Shown here piece after piece: positions 25,641 to 36,153 of a stretch of DNA of 64,000 nucleotides. Origin of the DNA: Casuarina equisetifolia (lineage: Eukaryota; Streptophyta; Magnoliopsida; Fagales; Casuarinaceae). Numbering within the stretch: the first letter of the stretch is position 1; every line of letters starts with the position of its first letter. Under the pieces are notes generated by a model, which did no database searches, was not told the DNA's origin, and worked only from the letters and a program-made list of their open reading frames with translations. The DNA is taken from contig CM052358.1 in the NCBI GenBank assembly GCA_028551475.1, positions 28,856,853-28,920,852 of the forward strand. The letters are read 5' to 3'. Made by a program: the position numbers and the translations under genes.

Positions 25641-26719
25641 AAACATAGCAAAGCAAGTAATCTCTGGACCAAAACAGCATGTGCCAGAAAGGTTAGTTTC
25701 AAGGGAATCTCTATAAGTACCTAGTAACCTTCTATTCAAAAGATTGAAAAGTAATAAAAAGGAAGGACATAACTATAGTTTGAGAGGGCTACGTGTAACC
25801 TCATATCCAAAATATTAAGCACATAAATTCTTGATTACAAAAATGTTGAGATTATAGTGAAGGGATCAAGAGAAATCTCGAGAAATTTAAATTTTATGAA
25901 CGAAGGAAAAAGATGTAACTTACATAGTAACACGGTTAAGGGCTGAAAGAAGTTTGGAACAAGAAGCTAAGAATAAACAACTGATAAGGAGTAAAGGAAG
26001 TAGGTGAGAACTCGGACTCGAATCAGTTGTGCTATTGTATTCTTTCTTAACTCTTGCTGCTTAACAATACAAAGTATGTTCAGTTACATATATATAAAGA
26101 AACAAGAAGCTTCGAAAGAGAGAAGATAAGAAGGAAGACAATAAATATCTAAGAGAGTTTTGATAAAAAGAAGACAAAATAAATGTCCAAAAAGAAAAAA
26201 GTGGTCTTTGTTGAAGGACGCTGCTCTTTTTGACATGCTTTAGCTTCTACACGCTTTCCATGGATTTTTCTGCAGAATCTGAATAATGGCACATCAAATT
26301 GCTTTCTTTTCCTTCTCTGTTGTGCTCTTTTTCAACTGAAGTTAGCCTTCTTTCTTGCTTGCTGAGCTAGACTCCTTCGAAACTTGTCTTCATACATTGA
26401 TAGGGGCCACACTTGAATCATAACCAAACCCAGAATTAGGACCACAAATACTCTACTCACCCCCCGGTGCTTTCGAGGAAAAGAATTGAAGTTAAGAGAT
26501 AGATGATTTGTGTCTAAAAGGAGAATATGATTTGTGCACTAGTGAAATTGATCATCTTTTTCATTAGACATCGTCCTACAGATGAAACGATAAATGATAT
26601 TTATCTCAATCAACTAGATTTGACTTGTTTCCTTTTACTAACCGTTCCTTTAACCTTAGTGGAAAAAGACAATCGACCCTTGACACTTATTAAGCCTATC
26701 GGCAAGTTATGGAATAAGG
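25641..26719. other. Spacer with a possible minus-strand LTR remnant
   Basis: Continuation of the pre-insertion host sequence. Between about 25990 and 26460 the minus strand has an LTR-like look: a purine tract CACCGGGGGG (complement of 26461-26470) followed by TGAGTAGAG. No partner LTR was found. The reading 26527-26751 has no recognisable domain. Confidence 0.3.
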
Positions 26720-27130
26720 TGTTAAAGTTGGTTGCCGTCCTACGGATCTAATTGCCTAAGCCTATGGCCTTATATATGGGTCCCTCTTACTTTTTAAGAC
26801 ATCTTTTGGGATAGTATATAAAGGACTCATTTAATCTGGTATCAGAACCAGGTTTCAATCTTGAGACCTATTAAGTTATAGGCCCACCACGTTTGGTCAT
26901 TTCCTTGCCTCTTAGTTGGGTTTTAACTCCACTTACAATACTTCTATTAGCATGCAAAGGAAAGTGTTAAAGTTAATTATCATCCCACATTAGATCTAAT
27001 TGCCTAAGTCTATGGCCTTATATATGGGTCCCTCCTCTTACCTTCCAAGACATCTTTTGAGGTAGTATATGAAGGGCTCATTTAATTTGGTATCAGAGCC
27101 AGGTTTTGATCTTGGACTTGTTAGATAAAG
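26720..27130 (+). repeat. TRIM-like LTR array (LTR-internal-LTR-internal)
   Basis: Two LTR-like units of about 110 bp start at 26720 and 26965, each TGTTAAAGTT...TTATATATGGGTCCCTC...GACATCTTTTG...CTCA. Each is followed by TTTAAT and a tRNA-iMet primer binding site (TGGTATCAGAACC at about 26837, TGGTATCAGAGCC at about 27088). The first internal part (about 135 bp) ends in AAAGGAAAG, a polypurine tract, just before the second LTR. This is the plan of a terminal-repeat retrotransposon in miniature (TRIM), with a second primer site after the second LTR showing a tandem array cut off on the right. No coding capacity. Confidence 0.75.
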
Positions 27131-27190
27131 TCTATAAAGCACATTTGGTTGCCTGTTGTAAAATTTTGTTAGAATGCCTCATAAGCCCCG

Positions 27191-30100
27191 CTTTTATTTA
27201 TTTATTTATTTTTATGAATATGTGAGTTTATTCATCGAAGAATAAAGAAATACATGAGCTTAAGGGCATACCCCAGCAATACAATTTATCTAGGAGAAGA
27301 TAGAATTTGGAATTTTCCAACTATGACTCAACAAACCAGTAGCTTGAGAGAGTTTAATGTTTCTAAATAAAGAAGCTCTTCCACGGACTATTCTCCTGAT
27401 TTTAGCTAACAACATTGGAATATCAATAGACTTATTCTGAAAACATCTACGATTACGTTCTAACCATATACAATAAAGACAAGCTAAGAAAGAAAGCTTG
27501 AAAAGCTTTGTGGCTAAATCTTTTTCCTTAGTTGCTTTAATCATCCATTGCAATTCAGAGTCCTAATTGTAGATGACCTTACGAATGCTTTGTTGAGCTA
27601 GAATAGTTCTCCAAACCTGGTTAGTCCAAGTGCACTAAAAAAACAAGTGTGATCTATTTTCATATTGAGAGCCACAGAAATTACAATACAGATTAATTGA
27701 GGAGAGCCAGCGAGAAACCATTGTTGCTGTAGGAAGTTTGTCTTTAAATATGAGCCAACCAATGAAGTTATGTTTGCTGATTCCTTCCAACCATATCAAA
27801 TTATATCATTCAACCTCAGTGCTCACTTGACGTAATTCCTTGTATGTTTCCTTACAATAATAAGAAGGTTTGGTTAGTGTAGAGGTTAAAGTTTATCGTA
27901 ACTTTAGAAGACCTCTCTAACTCTATGCCATATTTTCTTTGATGTCAAGATCCATAATTGAATTTTTCTTGCATTTAGTGCTATGAATCCACTTATTCCA
28001 TAAGGATGAATTAGGGTAATTTATGAGATTCCAGAGAGATCGCCCTAACAAAACTTTATTCCATATTTTAAGGTTTAGTAGTCCAAGACCACTTTCCTTT
28101 TTTAGTAAACAAACAACTTGCCAAGCAACCTTATGACTTTTATGATCTTTTGAGTGGCATGCCCAAAGAAAGTGCTTTATCTTTTTCTCAATCTCATATA
28201 TGGTTTGTTTTGGGAGAAGGAACATTTGCATCCAAAAGGTATAGATAGAAGTGAGGACTGATTTTGCCAATTGTAGTCTACCTGCATAGCTTAGATGTTT
28301 CATTCCCCATCCATCAATTCTTGCCATGATTTTCTCTGTCAAAACTTTGCAGTTAGTGTAGGTAAGCCTTCTTGTAATAAGAGGAACACCAGGGTACCTA
28401 ATAGGGAGTCTTCCTTCAAAGAAAAGGGTATGATCTAGTATCAAAAGTTTTTCTTGTTTAGTGATCCCTGAAAAGAATATCTGACTTTTGCTAGGATTAT
28501 ACTGCAAACCTGTGAGTGTTACAAATTCCTCCAAAGCATCAATGAGACATAATACTGAATTAATATCCCCATGTGCAAATAAAAATAAATCATCTGCAAA
28601 ACAAAGGTGAGTGATTTTCTCTTCTTTGCACCTCCAATGATATTTGAAAGTAGAGGTGGAAACTTTCTCAATAATTATCCTATTAAGGATTTCCATGACG
28701 AGCACAAACAAATAAGGGGATAAAGGATCTCCTTGCCTTAACCCATTAGTGCCCTCAAAATAACCTACATGCTCACCATTGAAGTTCACAGAGAATCTAG
28801 TAGTAGTGATGCATTAGCTAATCAAATCAAGTAAATTTTAAGGAGTTTGAATAGCTTGGAGAACACCCAATATAACATCCCATTTAACCATGTCATAAGC
28901 TTTTATAAGATTAATCTTAATGGAAACACGCTTTCCTTTATCTCTGTTATGATAGTTATGAAGCAATTCTTGACAAAGTATAATATTTTTAGAGATTTGA
29001 TGACCCTTGATAAAAGCAATTTGGTTTTGACTAACCACTTTAGGGAGAATAAGGCTTATCCTTTCAGCAATTAGTTTTGAGATCACTTTATATAACACAT
29101 TGTAGCAGGCAATGGGCCGAAAATCCTTCAAGCAACTTGGGTTAGGGGTTTTAGGTACTAGGCATAACAAAGTAGCATTAATAGCTTTCAGTAATTTCTT
29201 AGATGAGAAAAAATCTAGCACCGCATCTTCTATGTCATAACTGATAATAGACCAAGCTTTCTTATAAAATAGACTATTGTATCCATTAGGACCAGGAGCT
29301 TTGAAATCATGAAAACCCCAAAGAACTCTCTTTACATCGGAGTGTCCAAAAGCAGGTAAATTCAACACTTCATTCACATTCTCATAGAATAAGGAAAAGT
29401 ACCTAATAGTGAAAAGGTTACTAGCACAAGAACTTCCAAGTACATTTTGATAATATGTAATGATAGCTTTCCGCAAGGCATCATTATCATAAATAGTAAA
29501 TCCATCTTCTAGTACTAAGTGAGAGATTTTATTTTGAGCTCTTCTACGCATCAAAGATGAAAAGAACATTCTACTATTATTATCCCCCTCTTTTAGCCAA
29601 AGACTCCTCGATTTTTGTTTTAAAAGGATTTCTTCATGTTTACTCAATGCAATCAATTGTTCCATTTTCAGTCTTTCCTCAGTACGCATATCTGTATCAA
29701 AGATGTCAAGTTGTAAATTAAATTGAACTTGCTATAATTGTTCTTTTACCACCTTTACCTTCTGATGCAAATCACCAAATTGAGCAAAATTTAGCTTTCT
29801 AAGAGGTAACTTTAATGCCTTTATCTTCTTCACAACTTTGAACATTTTAGTACCACTAACCTCTTGTTGCCAAACATGATTAACAATTTCCATAAAATTT
29901 AGACTAGCTGTCCAAAAATTAAAGAATCTGAAAGGAGCTTTTTTCTTTTTGTGAATGGAATTTAACTTAACCAAGGAAGGAGAATGATCCGATAACAAGG
30001 GAGGCAAAATCTCAATTGAGAGTTTATCAAATTTGAGAATCCCTTATGAATTTAGTAAAACTTTATCAATCTTGCTTGCTCTGAGATTCTGGGATGAGCT

Positions 30101-30713
30101 TTTATTCGACCAAGTGAAAACAGAACCCATAAAGGAGGGTTCCAACAGTCCTAGTTTCCCAATCATATCATTTAAATCCTCCATGTCCCTTGTCCATTTA
30201 ACATTTGGCCTAATACGTTCCTCTACATGCCGAATTTCATTGAAATCACCCACCAATAGCCATGGAATGTTTTCCAATATGAGAATAGAAACACACAATA
30301 TTTGCCCATAACTTCCTACGTTGAGATTCCAAGTTGCTTGCATAAATAGCAGATAAGAAGAAATATGGGAATCCTATCTTATTAATGCGGCAATGTATAA
30401 CTTGAGATGAAATTTCTTGGATTGAAAGTTGTAATTCGGGTGATTTTCATAAAATCCATATTCTTCCCACATTAGAATGCAAATAATTGTGAGAGTAATT
30501 CCATTCAGCAAACATATTCTTTAGAACAAAACTAGCATTTTCTTCTTTAACTCTATGCTCTATCAAAATAATAATATGTGGAACATGAGATAATACAAAA
30601 TTAACAACTTCTCTTTGTTTGGGGATTTTATTGAGGCCCCTCACATTCCAAGGTAAGATATTAATTGATTTGGAGGTTTTTCCCCTTTCTCCACTGCATC
30701 AAGGTTATCCAGA
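27191..30713 (-). mobile_element. 5'-truncated L1-type LINE (copy 2)
   Basis: Same family as copy 1, opposite orientation. The 3' tail is an AAAT-type repeat (TTTATTTATTTATTT on the plus strand at 27192-27211). Reading right to left: the last bases of ORF1, endonuclease (GDFNE about 30260), RT (APGPNGYN about 29300, FADDLF about 28600), then the C-terminal tail (27290-27553). It begins about where ORF1 ends, so it is truncated at the 5' end near 30713, the usual outcome of incomplete reverse transcription. Several stops and frame changes split ORF2 (for example near 27556, 28795, 29690 and 30440). The ATGA overlap of copy 1 is altered here (ATTAA). No clear target-site duplication was found. 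Confidence 0.92.
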
Positions 30714-31374
30714 ATTTACTTTCTTCTTTGTATGAGATGTAGCACTTGTATGGGCATCTGGTTTCTTCTTTTGTTGTTAGTTTATGTCTTTTATTGCTGT
30801 TGCTTGGAGTAGATTTGTTGGGTTGTTATTGGATCCTGTAGACTTCTTGTGTTGTTGTCGTCTCCATAAGAGGAGATTTTTTATGCGACTTTACCTTTAC
30901 GACATCGAACGAATTTCATCCACGCCGAAAATGGCTGAAAAGCCCCCACTGACAGGCGAAATTTCCACCATACTTCATCCTCTTCATCTAGGAAGACCGA
31001 GTCTCATGCACAGCCTGAAACCACTGGGAACGTTGAATGAACTCGGGCTCCATTTCGAGAACCACAATCTGTTCCCGCAAGAAACCCAAACCCAACCGTT
31101 GGTAACTACCCTCTTAATCAACTACACTAATTATGATCTATGTTTTTTATGTTATTAGTAGAATTAGGAATTAAAAGTTGTTTTTATTCTAAAGTTTCAT
31201 TTAATATGTATTAAAAATTGTTAATAATTTGTCCTACAATAATTAAATATTTCAATTTACAATCTGTCGATAAAGTTAAAAGAATTAAAATTGATCAGCA
31301 TTTACAAGGACTATAAACAAAACGATACTATAGAAAAATTTTACTTAGTTTTTCCCTTATAAAGGAAGCTTATG
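30714..31374. other. Spacer with one unidentified 124-codon reading
   Basis: The plus-strand reading 30784-31158 includes KPPLTGEISTILHPLHLG and LGLHFENHNLFPQETQ. Its balanced composition suggests a former exon, but I do not recognise it and no splice context supports it. The remainder is AT-rich. Confidence 0.25.
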
Positions 31375-31375
31375 T

Positions 31376-31840
31376 GGACCTATTCACACGGAAGTGTATG
31401 TCTCTTTTGAAAAGGCATCTTGAGTAAAACTACCACAAAGTAACTACTCTACGTATACAAGAGCATAGCAACATTCAATATGTCGTTCAAAAGGAAAAAT
31501 ATTATGCTAATGAAAAGTCTAATACTATAGAGTTCAAATCCCCATTCACTTGATATTTATGTAATTTATGACTTTCAAGGTAAGTATCTTCAATACCTTC
31601 TCTTATTTTTCTACAAACAAAGAGAAACTTTCCAGTATAAATGGTGGGATTATACTAAATTAAAAAAAAAATAAAAAAAAAATTTAAATACTTGATTTAT
31701 CGTTAGCTAAATAAGAAGTAAGTCAAGAATTTTTGTAAGTTTTACTATAAAGTTTAGATTACAAACTATAGCATCGTGGCATTCAGAAATTATGTAGCCT
31801 TGTTAGAAATTTTTAATAATCAGTGGACAAATGTGTAAAC
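31376..31840 (+). repeat. Dispersed duplicate of the DC1 3' flank
   Basis: Matches 43993-44455 in the same orientation (TTCACACGGAAG, GGCATCTTGAGTAAAA, ACTATAGAGTTCAAATCCCC, CAATACCTTCTCTTATTTTTCT). The partner lies just downstream of the intact DC1 gene. No DC1 coding sequence is seen beside this copy. Confidence 0.75.
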
Positions 31841-32559
31841 TAGTTACCATATTGATATGGGTAAATTAGTATGTCATCATATTTAGATATGTCTTAGATA
31901 TATCTCATGTGTATCTTAGAAATATTGTGGATGTCATTTTCTTCTATATTAATTTAAAAAGAGAAGATTATGGGAAAACTTGAAAGAGGATTGTGCTGCA
32001 TTGTAATGGCAGCAACTCGTACATTGCATTATGAAGCAAAACCCTGTGCACCACGTTTTGAGGTTGATACATTAATGGTGCTCTTTTGTTTGGAGCCGCC
32101 AGCGAAGAAAGTCTAGAATATAGGTATTGTAGACCTAGCTTGACGAGGGAGTTGGTGTGAGCATGGAGAATAGTTGTGTAAGCTATGTGTGGATTCTAAA
32201 AACAACACATATTTTCTTCAAAACAAATCTTTATAAGAGGAAAAGAGGCTGGTAGCTATACCAATAATATTGGATGTAGGACTCATTTTTCTTTAACCAC
32301 CTTAAATGTTGTATCTTTTATGTGTTTATGTGATGAGTTGTTTCCACAACATACTCATAAACTTTAGCCCATATTTTGTTATTATATAACCAGATATATA
32401 ACCTTTGATTCATCTTAATGATTCCTAGTTGGTGAATGCCCAAAATATCATGACAAATTGGTCATCCTACAATGCCATGGGTAGTACATCTTTTGTCGTT
32501 CACGCGGTTGAATTGGGTTCCAAAAGATGCCTTCGTGTTGTATTACCTTCTTGGCACTT

Positions 32560-34010
32560 GATCTGAATAGCTTGTATGGTTGAAAGGCGTTCCAAGAATT
32601 GGATTGCAATAATATTATATTTGGTTTTGAAACATAATACAAGAAGGCAACTACCGTTCAGAAATCACACACTCTTATATATTATCATTGAGCTTCCTTA
32701 TGATCTTACGACAGGGATGCTTGTTATAAAATTTTATGTCTCTTATTGTTATCGTTTTAGCTGAGTTACACAATTGACTTGTTTAGTTTGATTTAATTTC
32801 TCTCTTAAAGATGAATGTTAAAACAAAAATAAATCTTCAAACATATAATTATGACATTAAGTTAAAATATTAATAATACAAAACAACATGAATACATAAA
32901 AGAGTCCATTCACTTATGATAGTATGGAGAGATGAACTAGGTGTTATAAATAGGTGTTATATTTAAACTTGAGTTATAATACTTTGTTAAAAAATTATTT
33001 TTTTCTTCTAATTATAAAGATGAGACATATAGAGAAAAGGTGTGCGTCCATGTCTTGCGAGTCATTGAATATTTTCTATAAATCTTCTAATCTCTAACAT
33101 ATATGAACAAAAGTGCGGTATTGAAAGACTCAATAATTTTTGTCCATATCTTAGAAGACGTAGAATATTCCCAACTAAAGAAAGCATAATCTATTTATTT
33201 AGTCGTTAGGATAACTAAACATCACAGCCGCCACTCTCTGTTTAACATTTGACATCTATGAAAAAGGAGTGGATGAAAATTTTGATGACCCACAGATATT
33301 TGTCCAGACTAAACCCACCAAGTCAAAAAGTATGCATATCTTGAAAGAAGGTTTGCATTGACAAGGACTATGGAGAAAAAGAAAAAGCTTTACTTTAGTT
33401 GCTTGACGTGTATGAAAAAAGTGATTTGACATAGATGAAATTTGAATTACTCACTAACTTTTGCCCCACACACTGCATCTGAAAAGATGGATTCCTAACT
33501 AAACCAAGTAAGTTTTTATAAAATATATTGAAATAAAATTTGTATTGATAGGGACAGCAAAAGGAAAAGATTTGTGTAATATTATATTTTGTTTTGAAAC
33601 TAAGTACAAAAAGGCGACTAAGGTTGAGAAATCCTACACTCTTAATCATCATAGTCAATTTGTGCTGCTTACTCTAAGGATCTTAGTTAAACAAAGTTCA
33701 TCTTTGAGTAGTTGTATGATTTTATGGCATGAGAGCTTGTTAGAAGATATATTTTTCTCATAGCTATTGTTTTAGCTGAATTAGACAATTGACTTGTTTG
33801 ATTTGGATCAATTTCTTTCTTAAAATTAATTATGATAAAATAAATATTTAATTATTTGAGGATGATATTAAATTAAAATATTGATAATATGAGACAGTGT
33901 GAACATATATGAAGATCCATTTATGTATGTCATATTCAAGTCGGTGTCACATTCAAACTTGAGTTATAATATTATGTTAAAAAAAACTTCTATTTTTTAT
34001 AGTTTTAAAA
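32560..34010 (+). repeat. Direct duplication, about 1.0-kb period
   Basis: About 32580-33000 and 33555-33990 are homologous: AATATTATATTTGGTTTTGAAAC against TATTTTGTTTTGAAAC, TTAGCTGAGTTACACAATTGACTTG against TTAGCTGAATTAGACAATTGACTTG, and AAACTTGAGTTATAATA in both. The offset is about 1,016 bp. No coding region is recognised. Confidence 0.65.
33247..33370 (-). repeat. Inverted copy of a spacer element at 44440-44560
   Basis: GAGTGGATGAAAATTT, TTTGTCCAGA and ATCTTGAAAGAA here are found, reverse-complemented and in matching order, at 44440-44560. It probably represents a small dispersed element; no terminal repeats could be fixed. Confidence 0.5.
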
Positions 34011-35734
34011 AATAAGACATATATTTTATTTTACTTGAACAAAAATCTTAAAACAAATTCAAACAATTTAGAACAAGTGATATCATTCTTAAAATCCACT
34101 GTTTGGTTGGCATGCTATATTTCTTTGATGTTTACGATGAAGTATTCGATCGTAAGCTAGTGCAACATCTTGACACACGGGCCTACAAAGGAACAATTTT
34201 TACTTTATGATATTTAATGTCATATATAATTTCAAAGTTTGAAACATTTGTCATGCTAGGTGAATTATGCGACTGACTCAGTGTACAGTATTATTTGATG
34301 ATGACTTTTGAATATGAGAGAGGCCTAATCTATTTGTTTATTTGTTTATTTGTTATGCTATCACATGCAATCCACACATCATAGCTACCACTTTCTAACT
34401 TAAAATTGACTCATTAGTTAATAATTTTTTAGTATTGAAATATTGTTCAAAAATTATATATTTATAATATCATACTTATGTCTCTAACATCACTAGAGTA
34501 GGTCAAATGCTTTGCATTGCCTAGAGAGTATTAGAAAAAATGGGTACTATCGTCAGTATCTGGGTTAGTATTATCAGTCACGAAGTAAGGTGGATGTCGT
34601 CACAGTCATTTAAATAATTGGGCTCATGATTGGTATTTCGGCTGCATTTTCTCATTTTAACAGTCAACAAGTCCACAGCAGAGGATCCCCCTACATTGCG
34701 TTCACAGAAATTTAATTATAAGTGTTGAGAAATGTTAAAATATTTTAAAATACGAAGTTAGAAACTCAACTCAAAAATTAAATTAAAACTACAATTTTTT
34801 TTAATTTAAAAAAACCTTTAAGCACATGGTGTCAAGCAGTGAATTTATATAGAAATATTAAGATATTTTAAAATAAAAGACTTAAACCTCAATTCAAAAT
34901 TTAACTTACAGTTAGATAAAACTTTTTTAATTTAAAAAAATCCTTAACAAGGAAAAATTGGGCGGCCTAAGAAGGGGCAAGTGTCATGTACTTTTCAGCG
35001 GAAACATGCACCACGTGAACGAGCCCTTTAGCGACGCTTCTTTCAAATTTTGTCCCTCATCTCAAAGGATCTACTTTTCGAGACTAGAATCTTCTCTAAG
35101 TATTGGAGCGGGTAGGACCCGGCACACTATATTCTCTTTTCCCAAGTAGGCCCAAGTAAACCATTAACCCTTGCCAAACATCCCAATCTTCTAAGATTTT
35201 ATGTGATTCCAAATAATTTTTCTACGTCCATAATATTGAAGAGTAATCTATTTATATATATCACTAAATACATGCAAAAACTTCTTTTTTATATATATAT
35301 CACTAAATATATTTATGATAAGATATATCTGCTAATTATTCGAAATATAAATATAATAGATAGTCCTGATTTCCAAGGCTAAGTGGCTGAAGATTAGCCT
35401 TGAAGGGAAGAAAATAATTGAAGGGCCCGATGCCTGAAAGATCCATCTTATAACAACGTAAAAAGTTAAGCAAAGAAAGCAGGTAAGTGGCATGGCATCG
35501 AGATCCATCCTCGACTTGATGCTTGAAAGATTTAAATATTAAATATTCAGTGGCAGATATAGGCCCAAAAAAAAAGTGAAAAATAGTCCTAGGCGCCGAT
35601 GTTTGAAATATTCTAGCCTCGAAAAAGGTGATATATTAATTAAAAATGAAATTAAAAAAAAGAATATTGTCACAAAGTATGGAGGAAGAAAGGCGTGAGA
35701 GTTTAGGAAGTTTGTATATTGATTTCTTGAGTAG
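34011..35734. other. Spacer upstream of Copia element 1
   Basis: AT-rich. It contains a direct repeat pair at about 34732-34815 and 34855-34945 (TTAAATTAAAA...TTTTTTTAATTTAAAAAAA). The right end (about 35450-35734) resembles the upstream flank of DC1-B, so before the Copia insertion it was probably part of the distal 5' flank of the intact DC1 gene. Confidence 0.45.
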
Positions 35735-35739
35735 GAATG
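35735..35739. repeat. Copia 1 target-site duplication, left
   Basis: GAATG, repeated at 41051-41055 on the other side of the element. Confidence 0.9.
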
Positions 35740-36153
35740 TGTTAAAATCCTAAGTCGGGTAGTTGAACGGAGGAGAGAGTGGCCGGAATTTTCAGAAATT
35801 AGGAAGAACAGACGAAGAACATAAACCCTAGATTTGCTCCAACGTGATTTTCTAATTCTATTGATTATATGAATAATGATTACAATATATAGACAAGAAA
35901 GAAGAAATTAAATCAGGAAAGAGATCAATTACAGTGATTTACAAAGCAAATAAGGAAAGAATCGCCGGAGATGAAGATTCGCAGTGGCTAGGGTTGCGCA
36001 GGGGCGTCGGGGACGAACCGGGTCGTCTCGCGATGGAGACCGGATCCTGGAGCGGTCGCAGGTCACCATCGGGTCATACCTGCTGACGTGGTGCTGACGT
36101 GGCCGGCGCGTGTACACGCGCCGGTGGGTAAGAGGCACTCTGCTTGTCTAACA
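35740..36153 (-). repeat. Copia 1 LTR (3' LTR relative to the element)
   Basis: 414 bp, TGTTAAAATCC...TTGTCTAACA on the plus strand. Differs from the LTR at 40637-41050 at five single bases (four transitions, one A/T). The GC-rich part near 36060-36120 carries TGCTGACGTGG twice and a palindromic GCGCGTGTACACGCGC. Confidence 0.97.

Noticed and set aside
26720..27130. Cassandra TRIM
   Set aside because: No 5S rRNA-like promoter boxes are visible in the LTR.
30784..31158. New 124-aa gene
   Set aside because: No recognisable domain, no splice or promoter evidence; it abuts a truncated LINE. Kept only as an unidentified reading.
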